A DNA stretch of 64,000 nucleotides from Caldicellulosiruptor morganii (lineage in GTDB: Bacteria > Bacillota > Thermoanaerobacteria > Caldicellulosiruptorales > Caldicellulosiruptoraceae): contig NZ_CP113865.1 of NCBI RefSeq assembly GCF_026810225.1, positions 1,322,001 through 1,386,000 of the forward strand. The letters run 5' to 3'. The position numbers and the translations under genes were made by a program. Positions 1-8,768 of this stretch are shown one piece after another. Under the pieces are notes generated by a model. That model was not told where the DNA came from, ran no database searches, and saw nothing but the letters and a program-made list of their open reading frames with translations. Position 1 is the stretch's first letter, and every line of letters starts with the position of its first letter.

Positions 1-861
1 AACTGGCTATTGATTACTATATTACCAATTACTGAATTTTCATCAATCTTTCCTATAACTTCACTAATTTCATGGCATTCATTCTTTTTTATATCGATTA
101 TATGCGCCCTATAAATCTGACCTTCTTTCAAATCAAGAAGTATGTTTGTATCAATGTCTGAAATTCCATGACCAAGAGCTGTGAATATCTTTTTTGTTTT
201 GTCGACAAATGTAATGTACCTATGCCACTTGTTCCATCTCTAACCCATAACCCTATTTTATATACCCCTTCACTACTTAATAAAGGTTTTACCTTAACTT
301 TCTTTTTGCACTCCTTTCTTTTTACCAAAAGCTCAACAGGTTTGCCATGAGATGAATTTATGATTTCAGATAGTTGTTCGCAGCTCCTCAATTCCTGCCC
401 ATTTGCACAGATTATCTCATCGCCAACTTGAATTCCAGCCTCCCTTGCTGGAATTTTGGGTTTTGAATTTTCTAAATAAACCTGTGAGTAACCTATCACC
501 AGTATTCCATTAGTCATCAGTTTAATACCAATAAACTTACCAACAACACTTAAATTTCCCGGTTCTATTATGGATATCTTTACTGTTTTGAGGGGAATAC
601 CTCCTATTTTTAGCTGGAATGAAAAGGAATTTGATTTGTTTTTTAGATATATGGTGTTTGTCTTGAATAATAAATGATTTTTTGTCTTCTTTGATATATC
701 ACCATTTTTAAAAGTAATATCTACAAATACAGGAGTTTTTAATGTTATACACCTGTCTGATTTGTAATATGTTAAATAATCAGGAGTAACAATCAAATAA
801 AAGAAAATAAGGATGTAATAAGCAAATAACAAAGAAATGCAAACCCAGCTATTCTTTTCAC
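1..861 (-). pseudogene. spoIVB: SpoIVB peptidase (S55), frameshifted, 3' end outside window
   Basis: SpoIVB is the secreted serine peptidase that signals from forespore to mother cell to activate pro-sigma-K processing. A PDZ domain (around AREAGIQVGDEIICANGQ) is followed by the family motif GLWVRDGTSGIGTL, where peptidase S55 begins. Two single-base losses break the gene. Near 212 the frame shifts; the other frame continues as TFVDKTKKIFTALGHGISD, which carries the catalytic-His region, and stays open to base 1. Near 796-810, in an A/T-run tract, the frame from a GTG at 861 (MKRIAGFAFLCYLLIT, a good signal anchor, with GGTGAC 5 bases upstream) shifts into the main frame. The longest single frame is only 234 residues (832 to 128) and has neither the catalytic region nor a proper start. 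The gene follows recN, as in other Firmicutes. Either this is genuine decay or both lesions are sequence errors. Confidence 0.85.
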
Positions 862-935
862 TTCAAGTCACCGCTTAAAATCAAAATCCTATTAAAATAT
901 CCTCTCCATTCTTCTTTGATATATTCTGAATATTT

Positions 936-2588
936 TTATACAAACTGATCTTTCAACTGTTTTGCATGAAGAATTGAGCTTTCTGTAATGTTCTCACCAG
1001 AAAACATTCGGGCAATTTCTTTGAAAGATTCATTTTCATCCAATTTTTTTACATTTGAAACTGTCATGTTATCTTTGACCTCTTTGAAAACATAAAAATG
1101 GTTATTCGCCGCTGCTGCAACCTGAGGCAAGTGTGTTATACAAATAACCTGATGTTTTTTAGAAAGATCCTTTAAAAGTCTTGCAAGCTTGCTTGCCGCA
1201 ACTCCGCTAAGTCCGCTGTCTATCTCGTCAAAAATCATCAGCAAAATGTCATCCTTTTCAGCCATAATAGACTTTATGGCAAGCATTATCCTTGAAAGTT
1301 CTCCACCTGAAGCGATATTACTCAAACTTTTTAAATCTTGCCCGATATTTGTTGAAATTAAAAACTCTATCTCATCAATCCCGTCTTCATATAAATCCCT
1401 TTGTATAAATGCAACTCTGAAATTCACGTTTTTCATTTCAAGCTGTTCTAACACTTTTAATACCTTTTTTTCAAACTCTACTGCAGCGTTTTTTCTCAGG
1501 TTTGAAACTTCAGTTGCCAAAATTAAAAGTCTTTCTTCTATCTTTGATAGATTAATTTTTAATTCTTCTATCAATTCACTATTTCTTTCAATTTCTAACT
1601 TTTGCCTTAGCAACTCTTCTTTAAACTTTAATATCTGTTCAATACTGCCTCCATATTTTTTTTTCAACCTGTTTATTTTGTCAAGTCTGTCAATTATCCT
1701 GGTTACTTTATATTCATCTACCACATAAGAATCAAGCTTTTTTGAGGTTACAAAAGATATGTCTTCAATTTCATAATAAATATTATTTAATCTCTCGGCA
1801 AGTTGATTAAAATCTTTATCAAATCTTGCATTTTCATTTACATGTTTTATGCATACTTCCAGATATTCCATAATACTTTTGCTGAGATGCACTATCTTTT
1901 CAGCGTTGTATTTTAATTTAGAAAAGTTTTGAATAATTTCTCTTTCCTTCTCAAGTTCAATGTCTTCTCCAATGTGTGGAGAAATGCTTTCAATTTCGTT
2001 TATCTGATAGTTTAAAATATCCAATTTTCTTTCTTTCTCTTCCTCATTTTTGATAAGATCACTAAGTATCTTTTTTTTCTCCTGATACTCCTTAAAAAGC
2101 TCTCTGTACTCATTTTTGAGATCCTCAATACCTCTTCCACAAAACCTATCTATGTACATGAGCTGAACCTTTTTATCATTCAACAGATGTGTTTCATTCT
2201 GTCCATGGATTTCAAAAATATGTGTGGTTATCTCTCTCAAAGTAGACAGGGTCACAAAGTGCCCATTTATTTTGCACAAACTTTTCCCATTCGAATATAT
2301 TTCTCGTGATACAATTAACTGCCCTTCTTCAAGTTCAATACCTTTTGAATTTATAAAATTTATAACATTCTCCTTCTCAATATCAAAAACTGCCGAAACT
2401 AATGCTTTTGTGCAATTTGATCTTATAATATCTTTTTTGGCTTTCGTTCCCAATAACAGAGAAAGAGAATCTATTATTATTGATTTACCAGCGCCAGTTT
2501 CACCTGTCAGTATGCTTAAACCTCTTTCAAATTCTATTTCCAGTCTATCAATTATAGCAATATTCTCAATGTATAGTCTTTTTAACAT
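936..2588 (-). CDS. recN: DNA repair ATPase RecN
   Basis: RecN is an SMC-like ATPase that acts early at double-strand breaks. The Walker A motif TGETGAGKSI lies near the N-terminus. Long coiled-coil-rich stretches follow, then the ABC signature SNIASGGELSRIM and Walker B MIFDEIDSGLSG near the C-terminus. I chose the ATG at 2588 (550 residues, normal for the family). It has GGTGAT about 8 bases upstream, inside the last codons of argR. A TTG at 2597 is in frame but has no spaced ribosome site. The argR stop lies between these two candidates, so the genes are translationally coupled. The order argR-recN-spoIVB is classical for Firmicutes. Confidence 0.95.
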   Translation of the reverse strand: MLKRLYIENIAIIDRLEIEFERGLSILTGETGAGKSIIIDSLSLLLGTKAKKDIIRSNCTKALVSAVFDIEKENVINFINSKGIELEEGQLIVSREIYSNGKSLCKINGHFVTLSTLREITTHIFEIHGQNETHLLNDKKVQLMYIDRFCGRGIEDLKNEYRELFKEYQEKKKILSDLIKNEEEKERKLDILNYQINEIESISPHIGEDIELEKEREIIQNFSKLKYNAEKIVHLSKSIMEYLEVCIKHVNENARFDKDFNQLAERLNNIYYEIEDISFVTSKKLDSYVVDEYKVTRIIDRLDKINRLKKKYGGSIEQILKFKEELLRQKLEIERNSELIEELKINLSKIEERLLILATEVSNLRKNAAVEFEKKVLKVLEQLEMKNVNFRVAFIQRDLYEDGIDEIEFLISTNIGQDLKSLSNIASGGELSRIMLAIKSIMAEKDDILLMIFDEIDSGLSGVAASKLARLLKDLSKKHQVICITHLPQVAAAANNHFYVFKEVKDNMTVSNVKKLDENESFKEIARMFSGENITESSILHAKQLKDQFV

Positions 2589-2593
2589 GATAA

Positions 2594-3052
2594 TCAATCA
2601 CCTTGATTCAAAATAGCTTTAATCCTCTCAACAATCTTTTCAGCAGCACTGCTTCCCTTCGTAGCAATGAATATGGTATCATCACCAGCTATAGTCCCTA
2701 CTACCTCCGGCCAGTTCAATAAATCAATTGCAGCGGCAGCACCCTGGGCAGCACCAGTTATTGTCTTTATTATAACAAGATTGTCAGCCGTGTCGTACTT
2801 TACAATGGATTCAGAAAAAACTTTGATTAACTTTTCGGTGATGTTCGCCTCAGGTCCGGACAAAACTGCATATTTATATTTGCCTGTTTCTGTTAATACT
2901 TTTGTAAGCCTTAATTCCTTTATATCTCTTGAAACCGTCGCCTGTGTAACGTCATAACCCAATTCTCTCAGCCTTTCCACAAGTTCTTCCTGAGTTTCTA
3001 TATCTTCATTTTGAATTATTTCCAAAATTTTTTGTTGCCTTTCAGACTTCAT
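2594..3052 (-). CDS. argR: Arginine repressor ArgR/AhrC
   Basis: This is the arginine-responsive repressor of arginine biosynthesis and activator of catabolism, a hexamer when arginine is bound. The 152 residues are the usual length. The N-terminal winged helix contains TQATVSRDIKELRLTKV, with the Ser-Arg pair that contacts ARG boxes (residues 41-42). The C-terminal oligomerisation and arginine-binding domain contains the GTIAGDDTIFIA region, whose paired aspartates bind arginine. It sits between nadK (28 bases upstream) and recN (overlapping). No arginine genes are in the window, so its targets are elsewhere. Confidence 0.95.
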   Translation of the reverse strand: MKSERQQKILEIIQNEDIETQEELVERLRELGYDVTQATVSRDIKELRLTKVLTETGKYKYAVLSGPEANITEKLIKVFSESIVKYDTADNLVIIKTITGAAQGAAAAIDLLNWPEVVGTIAGDDTIFIATKGSSAAEKIVERIKAILNQGD

Positions 3053-3080
3053 TTTTCAAATCAGCACCTCACTTTTTTAA

Positions 3081-3863
3081 TTACTCTTTAATCTTCTCTC
3101 TTAGTACCTCATAGAAATTCTTCTTCTTGAGCCTTACAAGCTTAAGCTTTTTTGAAGAAATCCTGCACTCGATACATTCATCTTTGTTTAATGTAGCCAC
3201 AGTCCTTCCGTCATTTACAATTAAAATCTCATCAGATTGACTTTTCACCCTGACAACTCTTGTATCACCTAACACCAAACTTCTGGAACTCAATGAATGA
3301 GGACAAATAGGGGTGACAACCATCACCCCTAACTGTGGTTCCACTATTGGTCCACCTGCAGAAAGAGAATATGCGGTGGAGCCAGTTGCAGTTGAGATAA
3401 TAATCCCATCACTTCTGTACTCCTGTGCAAATACATCGTCTATAAAAAGACTTAAATCTACAATGTTGAATGTACTTCTTACCAGGCACACATCATTTAA
3501 GGCATAGAAAACTTGCCCTTTGAAATGGGCTTCAATAAGATGTCTCTCTTCAATAAAATAGTCACTGTCAATTATCTTTTTAATGGCAATATTAAAATTG
3601 GTAGCCAGCTCTTCGGTTAAATATCCAACCCGACCACAATTTATTCCAAGTACAGGAAGATTTTCTTTAGCTGCCTTCTCAACAACATTAAGAAGAGTGC
3701 CATCCCCACCAATTGTTACCAGGAAATTGACTTTTATGCTGTTTTTATTTTCTTCATTCACAAGTACCCATTCAATCTTTTCAATTTCAAGTATATTTAT
3801 AATCTGGTCCAAAATCTGCCTGGTATGTTCTTTTTGAAAATTTGCAAATATTCCTAAGACCAT
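3081..3863 (-). CDS. nadK: NAD kinase
   Basis: This enzyme phosphorylates NAD to NADP, the only route to NADP. The 260 residues include the family motif TIGGDGTLLN (residues 50-59, with the catalytic aspartate at about 54), then GINCGRVGYLTE and the substrate loop DGIIISTATGSTAYSLSAGGP. The second conserved position normally reads NE; here it reads ALNDV, a conservative change. The gene stands between a HIT hydrolase and argR in one co-directional run. In many Firmicutes the upstream neighbour is tlyA. Here tlyA lies about 42 kb away next to dxs. Confidence 0.95.
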   Translation of the reverse strand: MVLGIFANFQKEHTRQILDQIINILEIEKIEWVLVNEENKNSIKVNFLVTIGGDGTLLNVVEKAAKENLPVLGINCGRVGYLTEELATNFNIAIKKIIDSDYFIEERHLIEAHFKGQVFYALNDVCLVRSTFNIVDLSLFIDDVFAQEYRSDGIIISTATGSTAYSLSAGGPIVEPQLGVMVVTPICPHSLSSRSLVLGDTRVVRVKSQSDEILIVNDGRTVATLNKDECIECRISSKKLKLVRLKKKNFYEVLREKIKE

Positions 3864-3903
3864 TGTTTATATTTTTACTCCTTATTTATAAAAGATTTAG
3901 AAA

Positions 3904-4248
3904 TTAACCAGCTGGCCAGGAGAATTTACGACCACCAAGTAAATGGAAATGCAGATGGTTTACTGTCTGGCCACCATCCTGCCCGCAGTTGACAACTATT
4001 CTGAATCCTTTTTCTTTTATTTCAAATTTGTCAGCCAGCAATTTGGCAACTATAAATACATGACCTATAAGCTGTTTGTGGTTATCTTCAATCTCATTTA
4101 AGCTTTCAATATGCTGCTTTGGTACAACAAGAATATGAACAGGAGCAGTTGGATTGATATCCTTGAAAGCACAGACCAATTCATCCTCATACACAAGCTC
4201 AGAAGGAATTTGTTTCTCAACAATCTTGCAAAAAATACAGTTATTCAT
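3904..4248 (-). CDS. HIT family nucleotide hydrolase (HINT type)
   Basis: This 114-residue histidine-triad protein probably hydrolyses nucleoside phosphoramidates or dinucleoside polyphosphates. The N-terminus NNCIFCKIVEKQIPSE is typical of HINT proteins. The triad HLHFHLLGG near the C-terminus supplies the catalytic histidines. The start at 4248 is preferred over an in-frame upstream codon at 4272 because GGAGGAGCGTGAA precedes it; this same sequence encodes the last residues and stop of alaS, so the two genes are coupled. The physiological substrate is not known from sequence. Confidence 0.93.
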   Translation of the reverse strand: MNNCIFCKIVEKQIPSELVYEDELVCAFKDINPTAPVHILVVPKQHIESLNEIEDNHKQLIGHVFIVAKLLADKFEIKEKGFRIVVNCGQDGGQTVNHLHFHLLGGRKFSWPAG

Positions 4249-4249
4249 T

Positions 4250-6898
4250 TCACGCTCCTCCTTCAACAGCACTTTTTACAAATTCAATTGCTTTTTGAAC
4301 TGCCAATTCTAAATTTTCTGCGTTGTTTGAACCACCCTGTGCAAAATCAGGTCTACCACCACCTTTGCCACCAAGCACACCGCAAACCTGCCCCACTATC
4401 TTACCGCAGTCAATCCCTTTTTTTACTGCCTCCTTAGAACATGCCATCAGTACTATAACCTTATTTTTATCCTGTTTTATAATATTCAAAATTATTGCTT
4501 TTGAATCTCTTTCTCTAATTCTATCTGTCAAAAGTTTTACATAATTTGTATCCTGAGTATCCTTCTTATTTATAATAAATTTAAATTCTCCAAGTTGCAA
4601 GGCACTGCTGTAAAGATTTTTTAATTCATTATCAATCAGCAACAGTTTGTATCTTTCTAATTCATTTTCAAGACTGTCTATTCTATCCTCTAACTGGTCA
4701 AGTTTGGTAATAATCTCGGATTCATTGACAACCCTGAGCTTATTTTTTATTTCTTTCAGTATCTTTTGATTGTTTATCATAAATTCATATACTTTGTTAC
4801 CTGTTATAGCTTCAATTCTTCTAACGCCTGCCGCAACACTTGATTCTGAGATTATCTTAAACATTCCTATCTGCCCGGTGTTGTCAACGTGCGTACCTCC
4901 ACAAAGTTCCATGCTAAAGTCACCTATTTTTATAACCCTGACTATATTGGAATACTTTTCATCAAACAGAGCTGTTGCACCCATCTTTATTGCCGAATCC
5001 AAATCAGTTTCAATCTTTTCTACAGGGATAGCTTGTTGAATTACACTGTTTACCATTTTCTCTATCTGGACTATTTGTTCTTCACTGAGTGCTTCATAAT
5101 GAGCAAAGTCAAATCTTAGCCTTTCTGGCTCAACAAGTGAACCACTTTGCGTTGCGTGCTCACCGAGTATCTTACGAAGGCTGCTGTGCAGAAGATGGGT
5201 TGCCGTATGGTTTTTCATTGTGGCAAGTCTTAAATCCTTGTCCACCCGGGCAGTAACAATTTCATCTACCGCTATCTCTCCCTTTGTTATCCTTACCTTG
5301 TGAAGAATTGTACCCTTTGGTCCTTTTCTGACATCCAAAACTTCAGCAACAGCTCTTTCAGTTTCCAATGAACCTTTGTCTGCTACCTGACCCCCACTTT
5401 CTGCGTAAAATGGAGTCTTATCTAAAATAATGTAACAGACATCTCCCTCTTTTGCATACGAAATTTCCTCATCTTCAGAAAACATTTTCAATATCCTGCT
5501 CTGTGTTTCAAAAGCTTCATATCCCACAAATACAGTCTCAATTTCATCTTCAATTGTTATGTTGATATCTTTCCAACCAATATTTTCAAGTTCTTTTTGC
5601 GCCATACGCGCCCTCTCTTTTTGTTGCTGCATCAGTCTGTCAAAGCCTTCCTGGTCAACCACTACTCCCTTTTCGGCAGCTATCTCTTTTGTTAAATCAA
5701 GTGGAAAGCCATACGTATCGTACAGTTTAAAAGCAACTTCACCTTTTAAAACATTTTCTTTGTTCTTTTTAATGCCATCAATCTCGTTTTCAAGAATTTC
5801 AAGTCCAACATCAATTGTTTGATTGAATCTGCTTTCTTCATTATATAGTACCTTTTTGATATACTCTCCTTTTTGGATAAGTTCAGGATATGGATTCTTA
5901 TAGGAGTCTACAACTGTATCAACTATCAAGTGCAAAAAAGCTTCCCTTTTACCAAGCATCCTTCCATGTCGTGCTGCTCTTCTTATAATCCTTCTTAAAA
6001 CATAACCCCTTCCTTCATTTGAAGGTAAAATACCATCACCTATCATAAAGACAGCACTGCGAATGTGGTCAGTTATAACTCTAATCGAAACATCTTTTTC
6101 ATTGTCCTTACCATACTCATAACCGGTTATTTCACATATCTTTTCACGGATAGGCTTTACTATATCAATATCAAACAGAGAATCTACACCTTGCATAATT
6201 GCAGCAATTCTCTCAAGACCCATTCCTGTATCAATATTTGGATTTTTCAGTTTGTGATATACTCCATTTTCGTCCTTATCAAACTGAGTAAACACAAGAT
6301 TCCAAAATTCAACATATCTGTCACAACTGCACCCAACGCCACATGTGGGCTTTCCACAGCCTTTGTCCTCGCCCCTGTCAAAATATATCTCCGAACAAGG
6401 ACCACATGGCCCTGTCCCTATCTCCCAGAAATTATCTTCCTTGCCCATTCTTTTGATTCTGTACTCTTCAAGACCAACTTCTTTGTTCCATATTTCAAAT
6501 GCCTCATCGTCCTCTTCGTATATTGTCACCCAAAGTCTTTCTCTTGGAAGTTTTAGTACCTCTGTTACAAATTCCCACGCCCATGTAATTGCCTCTTTCT
6601 TAAAATAATCTCCAAAAGAAAAGTTGCCAAGCATCTCAAAAAAAGTGGCATGCCTTGCTGTCTTGCCTACTCTATTAATATCAGGAGTTCTTATGCATTT
6701 TTGACATGTAGTTATTCTTCTTCTCGGTGGTTCTTCGATACCAAGAAAATAGGGTTTCAGTGGTGCCATCCCGGCGTTTATCAAAAGAAGACTTTTGTCA
6801 TTTTTAGGAATCAAAGAAAAACTCGGTAATCTCAAATGTCCTTTGGACTCAAAAAATTGAAGGAATTTCTCTCTTATCTCATCTGTGCTCATGTACAT
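4250..6898 (-). CDS. alaS: Alanyl-tRNA synthetase
   Basis: AlaS charges tRNA-Ala and edits mischarged Ser and Gly. The class II catalytic core lies at the N-terminus (RTPDINRVGKTARHATFFEM). The editing domain has its zinc ligands in HTATHLLH (about residue 563) and CGGTHVD (about 666). The C-Ala domain ends with GGKGGGRPDFAQGG. The 882 residues are full length. The ATG at 6898 is the likely start; a TTG at 6904 is also in frame, and AAAGG lies upstream. A good promoter (TTGACT, 17 bases, TAAAAT) lies about 70 bases upstream, and the leader is too short for a T-box. It is followed by the coupled HIT gene. Confidence 0.97.
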   Translation of the reverse strand: MYMSTDEIREKFLQFFESKGHLRLPSFSLIPKNDKSLLLINAGMAPLKPYFLGIEEPPRRRITTCQKCIRTPDINRVGKTARHATFFEMLGNFSFGDYFKKEAITWAWEFVTEVLKLPRERLWVTIYEEDDEAFEIWNKEVGLEEYRIKRMGKEDNFWEIGTGPCGPCSEIYFDRGEDKGCGKPTCGVGCSCDRYVEFWNLVFTQFDKDENGVYHKLKNPNIDTGMGLERIAAIMQGVDSLFDIDIVKPIREKICEITGYEYGKDNEKDVSIRVITDHIRSAVFMIGDGILPSNEGRGYVLRRIIRRAARHGRMLGKREAFLHLIVDTVVDSYKNPYPELIQKGEYIKKVLYNEESRFNQTIDVGLEILENEIDGIKKNKENVLKGEVAFKLYDTYGFPLDLTKEIAAEKGVVVDQEGFDRLMQQQKERARMAQKELENIGWKDINITIEDEIETVFVGYEAFETQSRILKMFSEDEEISYAKEGDVCYIILDKTPFYAESGGQVADKGSLETERAVAEVLDVRKGPKGTILHKVRITKGEIAVDEIVTARVDKDLRLATMKNHTATHLLHSSLRKILGEHATQSGSLVEPERLRFDFAHYEALSEEQIVQIEKMVNSVIQQAIPVEKIETDLDSAIKMGATALFDEKYSNIVRVIKIGDFSMELCGGTHVDNTGQIGMFKIISESSVAAGVRRIEAITGNKVYEFMINNQKILKEIKNKLRVVNESEIITKLDQLEDRIDSLENELERYKLLLIDNELKNLYSSALQLGEFKFIINKKDTQDTNYVKLLTDRIRERDSKAIILNIIKQDKNKVIVLMACSKEAVKKGIDCGKIVGQVCGVLGGKGGGRPDFAQGGSNNAENLELAVQKAIEFVKSAVEGGA

Positions 6899-6968
6899 CT
6901 TCAATCAGCCTTTCCACTTAGAATTTTAAAATTGTCTTTGATCTTTATAATTTTTCAATACAATCAAA

Positions 6969-6997
6969 ATTTTATTAAAGCCAGAGAGCAAAGTCAA
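6969..6997 (-). promoter_or_regulatory. Putative sigma-A promoter for alaS
   Basis: Read on the minus strand, TTGACT (6997-6992) and TAAAAT (6974-6969) are separated by exactly 17 bases. The site lies just past the stop of the AI-2E permease and about 70 bases before the alaS start. No T-box fold can be fitted in so short a leader. Confidence 0.55.
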
Positions 6998-7003
6998 CAA
7001 AAT

Positions 7004-8068
7004 TTATTTCCTATCTTCCGGATATATCCTCTTGAGAATATTTATAAAAATTATCTTTATCACAGCAATTAAAGGTATTGCAAAAAACAGGGAAATAAAA
7101 CCGAATAGTTTATTTGATACTATTAACACAACTATAATTGTCAGGGGATGAAGTCCCAATCTTGAACCAATTATTCTCGGTGAGATGAGAAAGCTATCTA
7201 TTTGCTGAAGCAAAACTAAAAATACTACTACAAGTATAGCTTTTATGTAAGAGTCAGATAGTGCTATTACAACAGCTGGGATGCTCGCAAATATTGGACC
7301 AAAATAAGGTATAAGATTTCCCACTCCTGTGATTATACCTAAAAGTGCAGCATATTTAACCGAAAAGATTGAAAATCCCAAAAAACTCAGAATTCCAATT
7401 ATAATAGCATCCAAAAGCTGGGCTCTTATATATTGATGAAGAACTTTGTTAATATCATTGAAGATAGAAATACCATCTTTTCTGTATTTCTCAGGTAATA
7501 TCCATTTAATCCATTTTGCAATTTTTGTCCAGTCCTTTAGAATGTAAAACGAAATAATTGGTATTAAAAGATAATAAAGAATATTGGAATAGATGCTTTT
7601 GAGAATATTTAAAAAAGCAGTAAGCATTTGTTTTGATATTGCCTGAACATCTATTGAATTTGATTTTAAAATCTCCTGTAAGTCAATGTTTAACTTGCTG
7701 GAAAGCTTTGCATCCATCTCTTTGAACCATTTGTTAAATATATTAACGTATTCTGGAATATTTTGCGTAAGCTGCTTCATTTCTGTAATGAATAGTGGAA
7801 TAAAATATACAAAAATTAAAATAGCAATGCTAAAGGCAAATATAAACGAAAGCAAAATTGAAATATCACGTGACTTGATTTTTGTCTCTAAAAAGTCAAC
7901 CATCGGTTTTAAAAGGTAAGATAAAAAAAGAGCTATTATGAATGGAAGTAAAATAGTCCAAAATGTTTTGATATTAACAAAAAAATAAATGACAAGTCCA
8001 ATAAAAGCAAGAAATACAATATCTAAAAAGTATTTTTTTAGAAATTTTCCTATTATCAATTGCAACAC
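7004..8068 (-). CDS. AI-2E family (PerM/YtvI-type) membrane permease
   Basis: This 354-residue protein of the AI-2 exporter / PerM superfamily has several hydrophobic segments. Two strong ones lie in the first 60 residues, then comes a large loop, then a run of segments from about residue 140 to the end. The conserved features are the central GVGNLIPYFGPIFASIPAVVIAL and PRIIGSRLGLHPLTIIVVLI regions. Family members export signalling molecules or act as Na+/H+ antiporters; the cargo cannot be told here. In Firmicutes a homologue often stands next to alaS, as it does here. A strong hairpin precedes the gene (8096-8127). Confidence 0.85.
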   Translation of the reverse strand: MLQLIIGKFLKKYFLDIVFLAFIGLVIYFFVNIKTFWTILLPFIIALFLSYLLKPMVDFLETKIKSRDISILLSFIFAFSIAILIFVYFIPLFITEMKQLTQNIPEYVNIFNKWFKEMDAKLSSKLNIDLQEILKSNSIDVQAISKQMLTAFLNILKSIYSNILYYLLIPIISFYILKDWTKIAKWIKWILPEKYRKDGISIFNDINKVLHQYIRAQLLDAIIIGILSFLGFSIFSVKYAALLGIITGVGNLIPYFGPIFASIPAVVIALSDSYIKAILVVVFLVLLQQIDSFLISPRIIGSRLGLHPLTIIVVLIVSNKLFGFISLFFAIPLIAVIKIIFINILKRIYPEDRK

Positions 8069-8095
8069 CTCAAATCAAAAAAATTCCAATATTTT

Positions 8096-8127
8096 ATAAA
8101 AAGGAGGGTTTTCCCCTCCTTTTTATA
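8096..8127 (-). terminator. Intrinsic terminator after the 52-residue gene
   Basis: A near-perfect hairpin of AAAAAGGAGGG and CCCTCCTTTTT arms around a short loop is followed by T-rich sequence. It overlaps the stop codon of the small gene (8123-8125). Because of its symmetry it could work in either direction. It isolates the small gene and the PRC-barrel gene from the permease downstream. Confidence 0.75.
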
Positions 8128-8281
8128 AAAGCCTGTTAATCATTGATACAATCTTTTTTGCAATTACCTTTTTTAAGAACCTATTTTTCATGTTTTTTGA
8201 AGAAGACCTACTCAGTAACACACCAATCAACGCACCAATTATACTACCTGTAACCACATGTTTTGCAGAAACTACTTTCAA
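8123..8281 (-). CDS. Small membrane peptide, YtxH-like in layout
   Basis: This 52-residue ORF starts at a TTG at 8281, preceded by GAGGTG 6 bases upstream. The N-terminal half is a glycine-rich hydrophobic helix (VVTGSIIGALIGVLLS). The second half is strongly basic and amphipathic (KNMKNRFLKKVIAKKI). That layout of one membrane helix and a basic tail resembles the YtxH/gas-vesicle-like small proteins of Firmicutes, but no family motif is decisive. The ribosome site, the position between a PRC-barrel gene and a terminator, and the amphipathic pattern support it as real. Function unknown. Confidence 0.6.
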   Translation of the reverse strand: MKVVSAKHVVTGSIIGALIGVLLSRSSSKNMKNRFLKKVIAKKIVSMINRLL

Positions 8282-8291
8282 TTATAACACC

Positions 8292-8738
8292 TCAGCTTAA
8301 TATTTTGTTCTCTCTTAATATTATTTCCTCCGGGTTTAATATTATTTTTTTATTTTTAATATAGCTCCATATACTCGGTGATATCTCATAACCGAGAATT
8401 TCAAAATTTACAGAATCAAACAATATATCATTTACTATTCCCATAAGAAAACCATCTTCTGTAATAACCTCTTTGAAAAGAATTTCTTGTGCTTTTACAA
8501 AAGAAGCCATGTTAATATGAGAAACTATCTTTGTAGCAATTAAAAGTTCCTGGTTTATAGACTCAATATCCTTCGCAAAGACAAAAATATTAGTACAAAT
8601 CCCAAATACTACGTTCTTCTGTATCTGAAACCCTTCAACTTTCAAATCTGAAAAAAACATATCACAAATAGTGCCCAGATTTTTACCATTAACTAAAATG
8701 GCAACCCTGTCTTTTATATTCCTAAATGAGATTTGCAT
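8292..8738 (-). CDS. PRC-barrel domain protein
   Basis: The 148 residues hold two PRC-barrel-like halves. The first is at about residues 5-60 (DRVAILVNGKNLGTICDMFF). The second is at about 85-140 (GFLMGIVNDILFDSVNFEILGYEIS). PRC barrels are small beta domains found in the photosynthetic H subunit, in RimM and in sporulation proteins such as YlmC and YrrD; they commonly mediate protein or RNA contacts. It lies 10 bases upstream of the small membrane peptide gene, which suggests co-expression. There is no catalytic motif, and its exact role is unknown. Confidence 0.75.
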   Translation of the reverse strand: MQISFRNIKDRVAILVNGKNLGTICDMFFSDLKVEGFQIQKNVVFGICTNIFVFAKDIESINQELLIATKIVSHINMASFVKAQEILFKEVITEDGFLMGIVNDILFDSVNFEILGYEISPSIWSYIKNKKIILNPEEIILRENKILS

Positions 8739-8768
8739 GTTCTTTTAATTTTTCTTTTTATAAAAATT

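Noticed and set aside
6905-7003. T-box leader before alaS
   Set aside because: From the promoter to the start codon there are only about 65 bases; no room for specifier loop and antiterminator.
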